From assembly GCA_905205975.1 (NCBI GenBank), contig CAJLFQ010000049.1:1-16635 (forward strand): DNA of 16,635 bases. The letters run 5' to 3'. This DNA comes from an uncultured Eubacteriales bacterium (GTDB lineage Bacteria > Bacillota > Clostridia > Oscillospirales > QAMX01). The translations under genes and the position numbers were made by a program. Below are positions 1-7,800 of this stretch, in pieces. The notes beneath the pieces are model-generated. The model was given only the letters and a program-made list of their open reading frames with translations, did not search any database and was not told the DNA's origin. The stretch's first letter is position 1, and each line of letters starts with the position of its first letter.

Positions 1-7
1 CTGCATT

Positions 8-34
8 TGTCGAACGGTGTCGAATCATGTCGAA
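8..34 (+). promoter_or_regulatory. Three tandem Spo0A-type boxes (TGTCGAA)
   Basis: The heptamer TGTCGAA occurs at 8-14, 18-24 and 28-34, all in the same orientation and exactly 10 bp (one helical turn) apart. TGTCGAA is the classical 0A box bound by the sporulation regulator Spo0A~P, and tandem boxes on one face of the helix are its known dimer-binding arrangement. The array ends 21 bp before the -35 element at 56. It could activate or repress the amidase-like gene, or act on a divergent gene outside the window. The match is seen directly; Spo0A control is inferred. Confidence 0.6.
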
Positions 35-55
35 CGTTTTTTTTCGGCGTTTGTA

Positions 56-84
56 TTGACAAAATGGTTGTATTTTTATATAAT
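56..84 (+). promoter_or_regulatory. Sigma-A promoter upstream of the amidase-like gene
   Basis: TTGACA at 56-61 and TATAAT at 79-84 are separated by exactly 17 bp, a perfect match to the vegetative sigma-A consensus. Transcription should start near 91, leaving a leader of about 200 nt before the chosen start at 293. The TGTCGAA boxes lie just upstream. Confidence 0.85.
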
Positions 85-130
85 GAAGACAGAGATACCA
101 CGGTCTAAATAAGACAGGTTTCATCATGAA

Positions 131-163
131 AGGAGGAGGATTCCAGTGTTCTTCCCGGTGTAG
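131..163 (+). other. Strong Shine-Dalgarno with a 5-codon mini-ORF in the leader
   Basis: AGGAGGAGG at 131-139 is the strongest ribosome-binding site in this part of the window. Six bases later comes GTG (146-148), which opens a frame of only five codons ending in TAG (161-163). This frame is the same one as the amidase-like gene: without the TAG it would run on into it. The site could be a leader peptide, a relic of an earlier start, or chance. An overlapping 21-codon frame (126-191) with three Cys is also open but lacks its own ribosome-binding site. No function is claimed. Confidence 0.3.
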
Positions 164-292
164 CGCATGCCGCCTGCATCTTTCGCCGTGATTTCCGCCT
201 TGGATGCCGGTAATGCAGGTCTCATGTCTGTTCATTCGTTTCGTATGTCTTCACAGTCAACTGTCAGTTCAAGTCAGAAAGGAATGAAAAAC

Positions 293-904
293 ATGCGTCT
301 TACCCGAAAAATCACCCAAATTTCCGCATTGCTCCTGATTATCGCACTGCTTGCCTCTCCAATTCAAGCTTTTTCACTGAACGATCTTTCCAGTACTGAA
401 ACAGTCATTTCTGAAACCGCTGTTGAAGAGGCTGTTTTGACAGCAGTATCCGACTGGTTTTCTGCAAACTATCGACCATTCTACAATTTGCGAAATGTCG
501 ATTTGAGAATCATTCGTCGTTTTACTGCCCGTGAAGGAACGCGCTATACGGTTGCTGTTTTCTGCGAAACACAGCTGAAAGCAGCTTCTGTTGAAGAACT
601 GCCATTTGTTCAAGGTGTGCGTGCCGAACAGTCTCATCGCCAGACCATTTCCAGCGCACAAAATCGTATCGTATCCGATACCGTTTCACAGATCGATTTT
701 TCTGATACCTACGAACCGCTGTCGCTTGACATCGTTGTTACAGCCTCTACGCCGACCCGCGGCACATTGTCTCTGAGCCTTGCCTATCAAGATGGAATGT
801 CCACGTTCCTATACCCGATTGATTCACTCCGTCTGGATGCAGATCAAATGCGGCAGGAGGGACGCCAGACAGCAGCACTTCTGATGGATATCGCAGCGCA
901 ATAG
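293..904 (+). CDS. N-terminal fragment of the split amidase-like protein
   Basis: This is the 203-residue product expected if the TAG at 902-904 terminates translation. It has a cleavable signal peptide ending near PIQAFS, then a mixed alpha/beta region with no family I recognise. In intact relatives this position is a targeting or prodomain-like region ahead of the catalytic amidase domain, so the fragment alone should be inactive. An ATG at 167 lengthens the frame by 42 codons, but it would bury the signal peptide and lacks a ribosome-binding site, so 293 (with 284 as alternative) is preferred. Confidence 0.55.
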   Translation: MRLTRKITQISALLLIIALLASPIQAFSLNDLSSTETVISETAVEEAVLTAVSDWFSANYRPFYNLRNVDLRIIRRFTAREGTRYTVAVFCETQLKAASVEELPFVQGVRAEQSHRQTISSAQNRIVSDTVSQIDFSDTYEPLSLDIVVTASTPTRGTLSLSLAYQDGMSTFLYPIDSLRLDADQMRQEGRQTAALLMDIAAQ

Positions 905-1420
905 ACCCAAACGCGTGGATATGCTTCGTATGATCGCATTGCTGCCAGAGATTATGCCTGGGCTTGGACTGGAACAAATGTCACATCTTGCTATGACGAT
1001 GGTGCTTCTTGTTCGATTCTGCAAGATCGCCGCTTGTGGAATAACGCCGCCTATCCGTATATTACGAATCTAAAACACAATGACTGTGCAGATTTTGTCT
1101 CACAGTGTTTGTTTGCCGGTGGCATTCCGACAGAATCCGGCAAATGGCAGCGTTTTTTGGATTCTGGCAATGGATGGACTTGGACGGTCGTTTCAAGCTT
1201 AAAGAACTATATGACCGGTAAAGGATACTGGGATGCTTCAACGTTTGCTGCTGCAAATGCCGGCAATATTCTTTATTGGGACGATAATAGTCATATTGCT
1301 CTCATCACACTGAACGATTCCGTCACGCATCGTTACACCGCTCACACAAGCGACCGACATAATTATCAATTCACGAATACTGGTCGTTATGATTTTTATG
1401 TCATCAGAACCACACCGTAA
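905..1420 (+). pseudogene. Amidase_6-like C-terminal half, no start of its own
   Basis: This is the in-frame continuation beyond the TAG, 171 residues to TAA. It has no ATG before the conserved core; the first possible alternative start is TTG at 1034, inside the domain and without a Shine-Dalgarno site. The putative catalytic Cys (HNDCADF, codon near 1083) and His (DDNSHIAL) are intact, as expected for a recent interruption or for functional readthrough. No frameshift or further stop is present. Confidence 0.6.
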
Positions 1421-1445
1421 GCTGCAATATCATGCCAACCTACTT

Positions 1446-1479
1446 TTTGGGTCCCCTTGCAATCGCAAGGGGACCCAAA
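1446..1479 (+). terminator. 15-bp perfect hairpin after the amidase-like gene
   Basis: TTTGGGTCCCCTTGC (1446-1460) pairs perfectly with GCAAGGGGACCCAAA (1465-1479) across a 4-nt loop. It sits 25 bp past the amidase-like stop and 95 bp before the lipoprotein start. No U-tract follows the stem on either strand: the T-run lies before the left arm and pairs in part with A's on the right. It may therefore be an atypical terminator, a processing or mRNA-stabilising hairpin, or a small dispersed palindrome. Confidence 0.5.
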
Positions 1480-1573
1480 GAAACAATCTGTTTCAATATT
1501 CTTCTTTGCTGTCACTGTTTTTGTTTCAGGTCAAAAAGACATCCTCTTCGTATTCAGAAAGGAAGGTATCTTC

Positions 1574-2605
1574 ATGAAACGAATCTTTTTGTTTTTTTCA
1601 GTTCTCCTGATGCTTTTTGGACTGGGGGCCTGTTCGCGTCAAGCGGCGGACAATGCGTTTTCCTGCCTTGTTTTTCAGCGGAACGGCAGCGATGTGTCGG
1701 CGTTTCCGCTGACGGTTGACGCCAAGCAGCATACGCTGACGATCGATTCGGAAGCGCTTTACCGGCTGACGCCCCCGGACAACTCGACCAGCTCTATCGT
1801 CCCGCTTTTACAGACGGAGAAGCGGCTCGTCCTCCGCACGCAGCCTGCCGCGATGCCTGAAGCGATGGACGTGGTGCTCGCCGATCCCAATGCGCTGTAT
1901 CACGCAGCGGACACCCTGCTGCAAGGCAGCGATGGCCAGACATGGTCGCTCTTTTCCGGCGGCGAACTTCTTTTTGGTGATCTGACCTTCACATGGAACG
2001 GCAAGCGCGTCATGCCGGCCTGCTTTTTCCGGGACGACGCCGGGCAGCTCAACCTGATCGGCATGACCGAGGATTCGCTCATCGACACGGAGCTGGTCAC
2101 GATGCAGTTTGCCCCGCAGGAGAACGGCGCCATGGCGCTGGTAAAATCCGACGCATATCCTTCGATTTGGGACAACTATGATGTTTCCAAGGTGGAATGT
2201 CCGCGGTATACTGCGACGGATGCCAATGTAACGGCTGACGCCGCGCACGGGCTTTTTCTCTACCGGGAAGGCTCCAAACTGCTGGCCATTTCACCGACGG
2301 ATGCAGCCGTCGCATGGACGCTCAGCGAAGCCGATGTGACAGCGGCCATGCCTGATCTGGACACGCACCGTGAGTTTGCCGCCTTTTTCACCGGTTTTGC
2401 CCGGCAGGGCGACCGCTATTTCGCGATCTTCCCCGCTTACAACGATTTACCTGGGATGTATGCGGCTATTTTTACAACGGACGGCACCTATGACGGCGCG
2501 CTGTTCTGCTCGGATACCGGGCTGACGCTTTACGACCGGGCCAACAACGCCGTTCAAACGCTGGAACAGCCGCTGATGCCGCTCATTTACATCGGCAGCC
2601 GGTAA
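1574..2605 (+). CDS. Secreted lipoprotein of unknown function
   Basis: The 343-residue protein begins MKRIFLFFSVLLMLFGLGAC, a type II signal peptide with lipobox LGAC, so Cys20 should be lipidated and the protein tethered outside the membrane. The ATG at 1574 is chosen because GAAAGGAAGG lies just upstream and the signal peptide starts there; the frame is open further upstream but has no such site. The mature part is rich in beta-strand-like segments with repeated short hydrophobic and Trp/Phe motifs (SLFSGGELLFGD, TFTWNGKRV, HGLFLYREGSKLLAIS), which may suggest a propeller-like or sandwich fold; this is only an impression. No catalytic motif is recognised. It stands alone on the plus strand between the 1446-1479 hairpin and a terminator, convergent with the riboswitch operon. 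Confidence 0.85.
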   Translation: MKRIFLFFSVLLMLFGLGACSRQAADNAFSCLVFQRNGSDVSAFPLTVDAKQHTLTIDSEALYRLTPPDNSTSSIVPLLQTEKRLVLRTQPAAMPEAMDVVLADPNALYHAADTLLQGSDGQTWSLFSGGELLFGDLTFTWNGKRVMPACFFRDDAGQLNLIGMTEDSLIDTELVTMQFAPQENGAMALVKSDAYPSIWDNYDVSKVECPRYTATDANVTADAAHGLFLYREGSKLLAISPTDAAVAWTLSEADVTAAMPDLDTHREFAAFFTGFARQGDRYFAIFPAYNDLPGMYAAIFTTDGTYDGALFCSDTGLTLYDRANNAVQTLEQPLMPLIYIGSR

Positions 2606-2613
2606 AAAAGAAA

Positions 2614-2637
2614 CCGCTCCATTCAGAGCGGATTTTT
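2614..2637 (+). terminator. Intrinsic terminator of the lipoprotein gene
   Basis: CCGCTC (2614-2619) pairs with GAGCGG (2626-2631) around a 6-nt loop, followed by ATTTTT on the plus strand. It begins 8 bp after the lipoprotein stop. On the minus strand the same stem is followed by TTTCTTTTTT, so it may also act as a backstop for the opposing operon. Confidence 0.8.
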
Positions 2638-2642
2638 GAAAA

Positions 2643-2680
2643 AACCGCCGTACAGCATGAAAATATGCTGTACGGCGGTT
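2643..2680 (-). terminator. Strong terminator of the riboswitch operon (bidirectional)
   Basis: AACCGCCGTACAGCAT (2643-2658) and ATGCTGTACGGCGGTT (2665-2680) form a perfect 16-bp stem with a 6-nt loop, 9 bp beyond the stop of the DUF4430 lipoprotein gene. Minus-strand transcripts meet TTTT then C then TTTTT after the stem; plus-strand transcripts meet CTTTGTTTTTT. It therefore ends the three-gene operon and insulates the convergent units. Confidence 0.85.
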
Positions 2681-2689
2681 CTTTGTTTT

Positions 2690-3205
2690 TTAGTTTGCCG
2701 CATCTGCGCCGCCAACGTCGGCGCCCAAATCGCAGGTATAGACAAAGCAAATGACATCGCCTTCTGCCGCTTGTACCTGTGAGCAGCCGACGTTTGGAAA
2801 GACGCCGTTGACGCTGTACATCCACCCGGACAGATCGCCGCAGTCAAATTCATACAGGTTGTTGATTCCTTCGATATACGCGGAACCGTAAACAGGCGTC
2901 ACCTGAAAGGCCATATGAATCTTTTTCTCGCGGCATACCCGGCTCAAGATGTCAAACACGCTCTCTCCCGTCTGAAAAGCGATTTCCGTTTCCGGGAGAA
3001 TCCAGCCGTCTGCCGGGAGGATTTCCAGTTTGCCCGGGTCGAGGCGGTCGCTGTTTTGGAGCGCTGTCTCGCAGGAAATGGACAGCGTGCAGTGTCCGTC
3101 AAAAGAAGTGCTGTCCGTTGTTTCTTTTTCTGCACAGCCGCTCAGCAGAAGCAGCAGCAGAACAGCCAGCCAGACCAATCGATTCATCCGTTTTGTTCTC
3201 ACCAC
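2690..3205 (-). CDS. DUF4430 (transcobalamin C-terminal-like) lipoprotein
   Basis: A 171-residue lipoprotein: n-region VRTKRMNR, hydrophobic core, lipobox LLSGC, then a short linker and one DUF4430 domain (PF14478, related to the C-terminal beta domain of transcobalamin and intrinsic factor). Family marks seen are GESVFDILSRVC near the front and the SGWMYSVNGVFPNVG signature followed by GDVICFVYTCDLG. The tail DVGG recurs in the N-terminal DUF4430 of the giant protein of this operon. Start choice: GAAAGGAG at 3220-3213 lies 7 nt before GTG 3205, overlapping the TGA of the upstream gene (GTGGTGA); GTG 3202 is nearly as good, while ATG 3187 is 25 nt from the site. The overlap implies translational coupling. 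Inferred role: membrane-tethered beta half of a corrinoid-binding pair with the preceding toroid protein. Cofactor binding is untested. Confidence 0.85.
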   Translation of the reverse strand: MVRTKRMNRLVWLAVLLLLLLSGCAEKETTDSTSFDGHCTLSISCETALQNSDRLDPGKLEILPADGWILPETEIAFQTGESVFDILSRVCREKKIHMAFQVTPVYGSAYIEGINNLYEFDCGDLSGWMYSVNGVFPNVGCSQVQAAEGDVICFVYTCDLGADVGGADAAN

Positions 3206-4794
3206 AGGTCGGCTCCTTTCAGCAATCGTGTCAGCAGATCGGCGATATCCCGTCTGGAAATGGCTTTTTGCGGGTTCAGTGCGGCGTTCTCCGTGCGCAG
3301 AAGTCCGGTGCGGACACAGAATGCGACGCTGTTTTTCGCCCAGCCGGAAACCTGCTGTCCGTCGCTGAACGCCTTCAAAGCGCTGTCCGCTTCGCTTTCC
3401 GTGAGAACCGGATTCATGCCGCACAGTTTTGCGGCGCGCGCCGCCATCACAGCGGCCATTTCCCGCGTGATGGTGCCGTTCGGGGCAAACCGCCCCTGTC
3501 CGACGCCTTTGACCACACCGGCGGACACCGCTGCGCCGATATAGGAAGCAAACCATTTGTCCTTCGGCACATCTGTGAATGCCGCAGGGGTGTTTTTCGG
3601 CAAGACCAACGCCCGGCACATCACGGCGCAGAACTCCGCCCGCGTCATGGAGGCATCCGGATCAAACAGACCGTTCCCGCGTCCTTCCAGAACGCCGCGT
3701 GCAGCCAGGCTGCGAATGGTCTGAAAATCCGGGTCGCTCACAGGGACATCCTGAAATGCAGCCGGATTGCCCGCCGCCGTCAGTCCAACCAGCGCGCTGC
3801 GCCCCGGCAGACCATACGCGCCGGCATCGATCGGGTGCAGAACGTCGTTCATCCGATACAGGCTGTTCTGCCCGTTCTCAAACCGCCGGTACGCCGCAAG
3901 CGCGTAAAGCGCCTGTTCCGACGCCATGGCATTCGGCTTTTGATCGGCGGCTGTATGCCGGAATCCGCCTTCGGCGGTCTGATAGGCAAGCAGCGCGTTT
4001 AAGACCGTTTTGCCCTGTTTTACAAAGCGGGCATCGTATGGGGAAATGCCCAGCTCGCACAGCGCCGTCAGAACCTGCGCGCAGCTTTCCGCATTTTCCT
4101 GTCCATAGGAAGCATATCCGCCCGTATTTTTCTGCATTTCCGAAAGGCATGCCAGTCCTTTTTCAACGGCTTCGCCCACTTTTTTCCGTCCGGTATACTT
4201 CGCCAGGGCTTGCAGCACCATCGCGGTGGCATCCGGATCCGCAGTTGTTCCGCTCATCGTCCAGCCGCCGCTCTTCAGCTGCCGCGACAGAATGTTGTCC
4301 AGGTACTTCTCCCGCGTGGCTGTGGCGCCGGAGGGCATTGGATAGCGTGCGGAATCCAGCGCAAGCAGTGCGAACACAGGCCCGTTCAGCCCCTGCTGCA
4401 ATGTTGCAGCGGCGTCGCCGAGTGGTTTTGTCAGGTCGTACCCTGCGACGCTGCGGGCGTCCACGCCGAGCGCGGAAAGCGCGAGAATCGCACGGGCATA
4501 TTCTGTATTTTTCCGGCTGCTCAAGACGCCGCCGGTTTCGCGCAGGCGCGATGCCAGCGCGGTCTGATAGTGTTGTTTCCATTTTTGCGGAACCGTTTCA
4601 CCGGATCGAACCCGGCCGATGACGGCCCACTCTCCCCCGATGCTGGCCGCTGCCGGCGTCGGAACAGTCTCCGCCACATAGGCTGCCGCTTTTTTCAAAG
4701 CGGTTTCCGAGGCCTGTGCTGCGGCGGCAGCCGGACAAAGCCCGGCTGCCGCCAGGCAAGCGAGGAGAAGACAGATGACAACGCGTCGTTTCAT
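3199..4794 (-). CDS. Secreted alpha/alpha-toroid protein with three SLH domains
   Basis: The 531-residue protein has a signal peptide (about 1-26, ending PAAAAAQA), an alpha/alpha-toroid of the prenyltransferase/terpenoid-cyclase superfamily (about 30-318), and three SLH domains (about 346-395, 404-462, 473-525) that should bind pyruvylated secondary wall polymer. Toroid repeat marks include SRQLKSGGW, PDATAMVLQALAKY, CAQVLTALCELGI and AEGGFRHTA. The last three recur in the toroid of the giant protein, so the two are paralogous. No DxDD or other cyclase catalytic motif is seen, and the protein is exported, so an enzyme role is unlikely. Transcobalamin and intrinsic factor use this barrel type to hold cobalamin. 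The gene starts 46 bp after the giant gene, with AAGGAG 8 nt ahead of ATG, and overlaps the DUF4430 lipoprotein start. Inferred role: wall-anchored alpha half of a corrinoid binder. Confidence 0.9.
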   Translation of the reverse strand: MKRRVVICLLLACLAAAGLCPAAAAAQASETALKKAAAYVAETVPTPAAASIGGEWAVIGRVRSGETVPQKWKQHYQTALASRLRETGGVLSSRKNTEYARAILALSALGVDARSVAGYDLTKPLGDAAATLQQGLNGPVFALLALDSARYPMPSGATATREKYLDNILSRQLKSGGWTMSGTTADPDATAMVLQALAKYTGRKKVGEAVEKGLACLSEMQKNTGGYASYGQENAESCAQVLTALCELGISPYDARFVKQGKTVLNALLAYQTAEGGFRHTAADQKPNAMASEQALYALAAYRRFENGQNSLYRMNDVLHPIDAGAYGLPGRSALVGLTAAGNPAAFQDVPVSDPDFQTIRSLAARGVLEGRGNGLFDPDASMTRAEFCAVMCRALVLPKNTPAAFTDVPKDKWFASYIGAAVSAGVVKGVGQGRFAPNGTITREMAAVMAARAAKLCGMNPVLTESEADSALKAFSDGQQVSGWAKNSVAFCVRTGLLRTENAALNPQKAISRRDIADLLTRLLKGADLW

Positions 4795-4840
4795 GAGGCT
4801 GTCTCCTTATCTGCTGATGGCGCAGTTCTGCGCCAAAGGG

Positions 4841-7800
4841 TCAGTCGAGGATGTTTCGAATGAAGCGAATGATCATCGCCGCGGCTTCTGCGCGCGCTGC
4901 GCAGGCCTGCGGTGCAAGCAGTCCGCCCGTCCGGCCGTTGATCATACCGTATTCGACCGCCCAAGCCATGCCATCCACGGCCCAAGCGCTGTCGTCGCCC
5001 GCATCTGCAAACGCCGTCAGCTTGCCTGCCGCATCGGACGGTTTGCCCTGACAGACCGCATAACGGCGGAGCATCACAGCCAGCTGTTCCCGGGTAACCG
5101 GCGCATCCGGCTGGAATTCGCCCTTGCCGTTCCCCTGGGCAATGCCGTTTTCAAACGCCCAGACAACCGCTTCCGTATACCAGACATCCGCCGGCACATC
5201 GCTGAAGGGGTTCGGCGCATCGACCGGTTCCGCCTCTGCCAGACGGTAGAGGATCGTCACCAGCATGGCACGCGTCATGGTTGCCTGCGGTGCAAAGCGC
5301 CGTCCGCCGACGCCGTTCATGAGTCCGTACGCATACGCGTAACGAATCGATTCTTTCGCCCAGGAGCCGTCCACATCGTCAAACGGGAGCGGGCTTCCGA
5401 GCTTTTTCAGAATTTCTTCTGCTTTTTCGAGTTTTTTCAGGTTTTCCACAGCCTGTTTTTCTGCCTCCGTCAAAGCATCGTATGCGGCGCGTGCCGCCTG
5501 AACGGCTTCGGCATCTTCTTCCGTGACATACCCAAGCGCGTCGATCAGCGCGGTCACGCGGTCTGCGCCGCTGATGCCGGGCAGTTCTGCGGCATAGTTG
5601 TCGACATAATGCCAGGAAACCTGATCGCCGTCACGCAGGACATAGTCCTTGAGGCCGACATTTGGATATTCGCCGTTCACGGCGTGAACCCAGCCGGAAC
5701 CGGATCCGTGATCCAGCTGCGCCAGCCAGAATCCGCCGTGTGAAGCAGGCGCACGGATGGCAGAAACATAATTCTGTTCTGCGCCGATCTGTGCCATACC
5801 CGCTTCGGCAAGCGCCTGAATCAGGAGGTCATAAACCGTTGCGCCTTCGTTCAGCGTGTACATGCTGCCGGCAATCCACGTCTGGTAGCCGCTGTGTCCA
5901 TGTTTGCCGTGTTCCGTATCGCCAGTCAGCGAGAACGTCACCGTGATGCGCGTTTCTTCCCGCGCATGGAGTGCGCGTTCGGCATCGGAAAGCGCCTTCT
6001 GAACCGCTTCTTCGTCGCCTGCATTTTGAATGGCCGTGCAGCCGTCCTGATAGGCCTGTTCCAGCACCGCATAGAACGACGCCGTGTATTGCTCTTTGTC
6101 AAGCGCTTCAAACGCTTGGCGCAGCGTCTCGAGCGCCTGGTCGCGGCAGGCGGTCAGCAGCGTCTGGAACGCTGCTTTTTTCTCTGCAAATGCCTGCGCG
6201 TTGGTCACGCCGGCGCGTTCTTCTTCCGAAAGCTGCGCCAGCAGCGTTTCAATGGCCTGAATCTTCAGCGCCGTTTCGTGTTTGCAGTCGTTGACGGTCA
6301 GCGCATCGATCAGCGCAATGACCGTCTGCACTTCTGCGGACGGCAGGAGATTCTGCGCATCGCGCATGTCGTAGAGGCGGTTTTCACCGTTGAGCATTCT
6401 GCCATATGCCACCAATGCGTACGCCGCCTGCTCGGTCGGCATTCTGCTTTCCTTGGCCGACTGCGCCGTGTGGCGGAATCCGCCGGACGGCTGCGCGTAA
6501 TTGAGCAGGCTGTCCAGCAGGCCGGTGAACCGGCTGTCGGTCTGCGCGTTGATGTTCCATGCGCTCAGGGCCGTTAAGACCTGTGCGTCTGTTTCTGCAC
6601 TGCCAAACCCGTTTTCGAATTTTCCTGCCAGCCATGTCAGCGCTTTTTCGGCTGCCGCCCGGACGGTTTCATCCGAAGCATACGGTGCCAGCGCCGTCAG
6701 AGCCATCGCTGTCGCATCGACATTCGCTTCCGGGTTCTTTTCGTTGATGTTCCATGCGCCGTTTGTCAGCTGGCGTTCAACGAGCAGGCTGACAAACGCT
6801 TCACGCGGACCGTCATACGGTTTCGCGTCTATGGCGAGCAGGGCAAATGCCAGCACCGTATTGCCCGTTTCTGCCGCGCGGTATTTTCCGTCGGTTTCTG
6901 CAGCGACGCGCGCAATCAAATCGTACGCCGTTCCGTCAACATCATAGGCACTCGCATCGAGGCCCAGGGCCGTCAGCGCCAGCACCGCGCGCTCTGCGTC
7001 GGCCGTATCCATCGGCTGGCCGGACACAAGCGATTGATTCAATTGACGGAGACAGGACATATACCATGCCGGCGCCTGCTGTCCGAAGCGTGCATTCGCA
7101 AAGACGGCCCATTCCCACGGATCCGTCTGCGTCAGGTTCGTCCGCAGATACAGCAGTGCCGCATCGCGCATGTCGCGCCAATCGCGATCGTCTTCCGACG
7201 CGCCGAGGACTGTCACATCCGCGGTGACAATCTGTCTGTTCAGCGCGGCAAACGACGCATTTTCCGGGTACTTCTCGGCGTATCTTGCAAATTGTTCACT
7301 GGACAGGCACGCCGTAATGGTGACGGTCTGCGTTTCAGACGGTCTTGTCACCAGCAGATTTTCGTGTGCGATAACCGCCGGGTTCGAGGAATGGAAGAGG
7401 TTGTAGCTTTCGTCGTAGCCGGTTTTCGGGAGATCGACCGGTCGAATGCCTGCCCCCGTTTCTTCCGAAATGTTGTAGACCCAAACCAAATCCGTTCCGT
7501 TCATATAGACCTCACGGAACGCGTGGAGGTCTTTGGTGATGTGATCCGCGTACTTGTTTTCGCCTTTGATACCGTCAAAGAAATGGGCTTTGACAGCGGC
7601 CATCAGCGCAAGTTCGCGGTCGATTTCAGCCTGATCCAGCGACCGGATGTGAAGGGTGCCGATTTGCTTTTTAAGCGATTCGCCGGAGGCCTTGTGCGTC
7701 AGGCGCACGGTCAGCGCTGCATCCACTGCCGGACTGCCCGGCAGCGGGCGCAGGACATTCAGCCGGTAGCCGTTGACCGATGCCGCTTCATTGGACGGCA

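Larger units (their letters stand above)
293..1420 (+). pseudogene. Secreted amidase-like protein interrupted by in-frame TAG
   Basis: One continuous frame of 376 codons is broken only by TAG at 902-904 (codon 204) and ends at TAA. The N-terminal half has a signal peptide (about residues 1-26, n-region MRLTRK, hydrophobic SALLLIIALLA) and a region of no recognised family. The half after the TAG resembles putative amidase domain 6 (PF12671): a YDR-x-A-A opening, the Cys motif HNDCADFVSQCLFAGG, a Trp-rich GWTWTVV stretch, and a His in SHIALIT. Such secreted proteins are presumed cell-wall or peptide amidases. The ATG at 293 (or 284) is preceded by GAAAGGA and precedes a normal signal peptide. 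A CAG-to-TAG transition would explain the stop. Base composition is visibly more AT-rich than the operon that follows, which may mean separate ancestry. Readthrough or assembly error cannot be excluded. Confidence 0.7.

Noticed and set aside
8..34. CRISPR or tandem-repeat interpretation of the 10-bp spaced TGTCGAA units
   Set aside because: Three 7-bp units 10 bp apart are far too short for CRISPR; the regulatory-box reading fits better.
167..292. Upstream extension of the amidase-like gene to ATG 167
   Set aside because: It lacks a ribosome-binding site and would place 42 residues ahead of a typical signal peptide.
293..1420. Genome-wide TAG reassignment
   Set aside because: The upstream TAG lies outside the likely coding region and the single internal TAG is explained by one transition. 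No other gene in the window, including the 10.5-kb one, contains an in-frame TAG.
3118..4622. Long plus-strand frames opposite the toroid gene
   Set aside because: They are Arg/Pro/Ser-rich shadows of a GC-rich gene, with no ribosome-binding sites or domains.
3841..4707. Toroid as an active terpene cyclase or prenyltransferase
   Set aside because: The protein has a signal peptide and SLH anchor, shows no DxDD-type motif, and sits with no isoprenoid genes.
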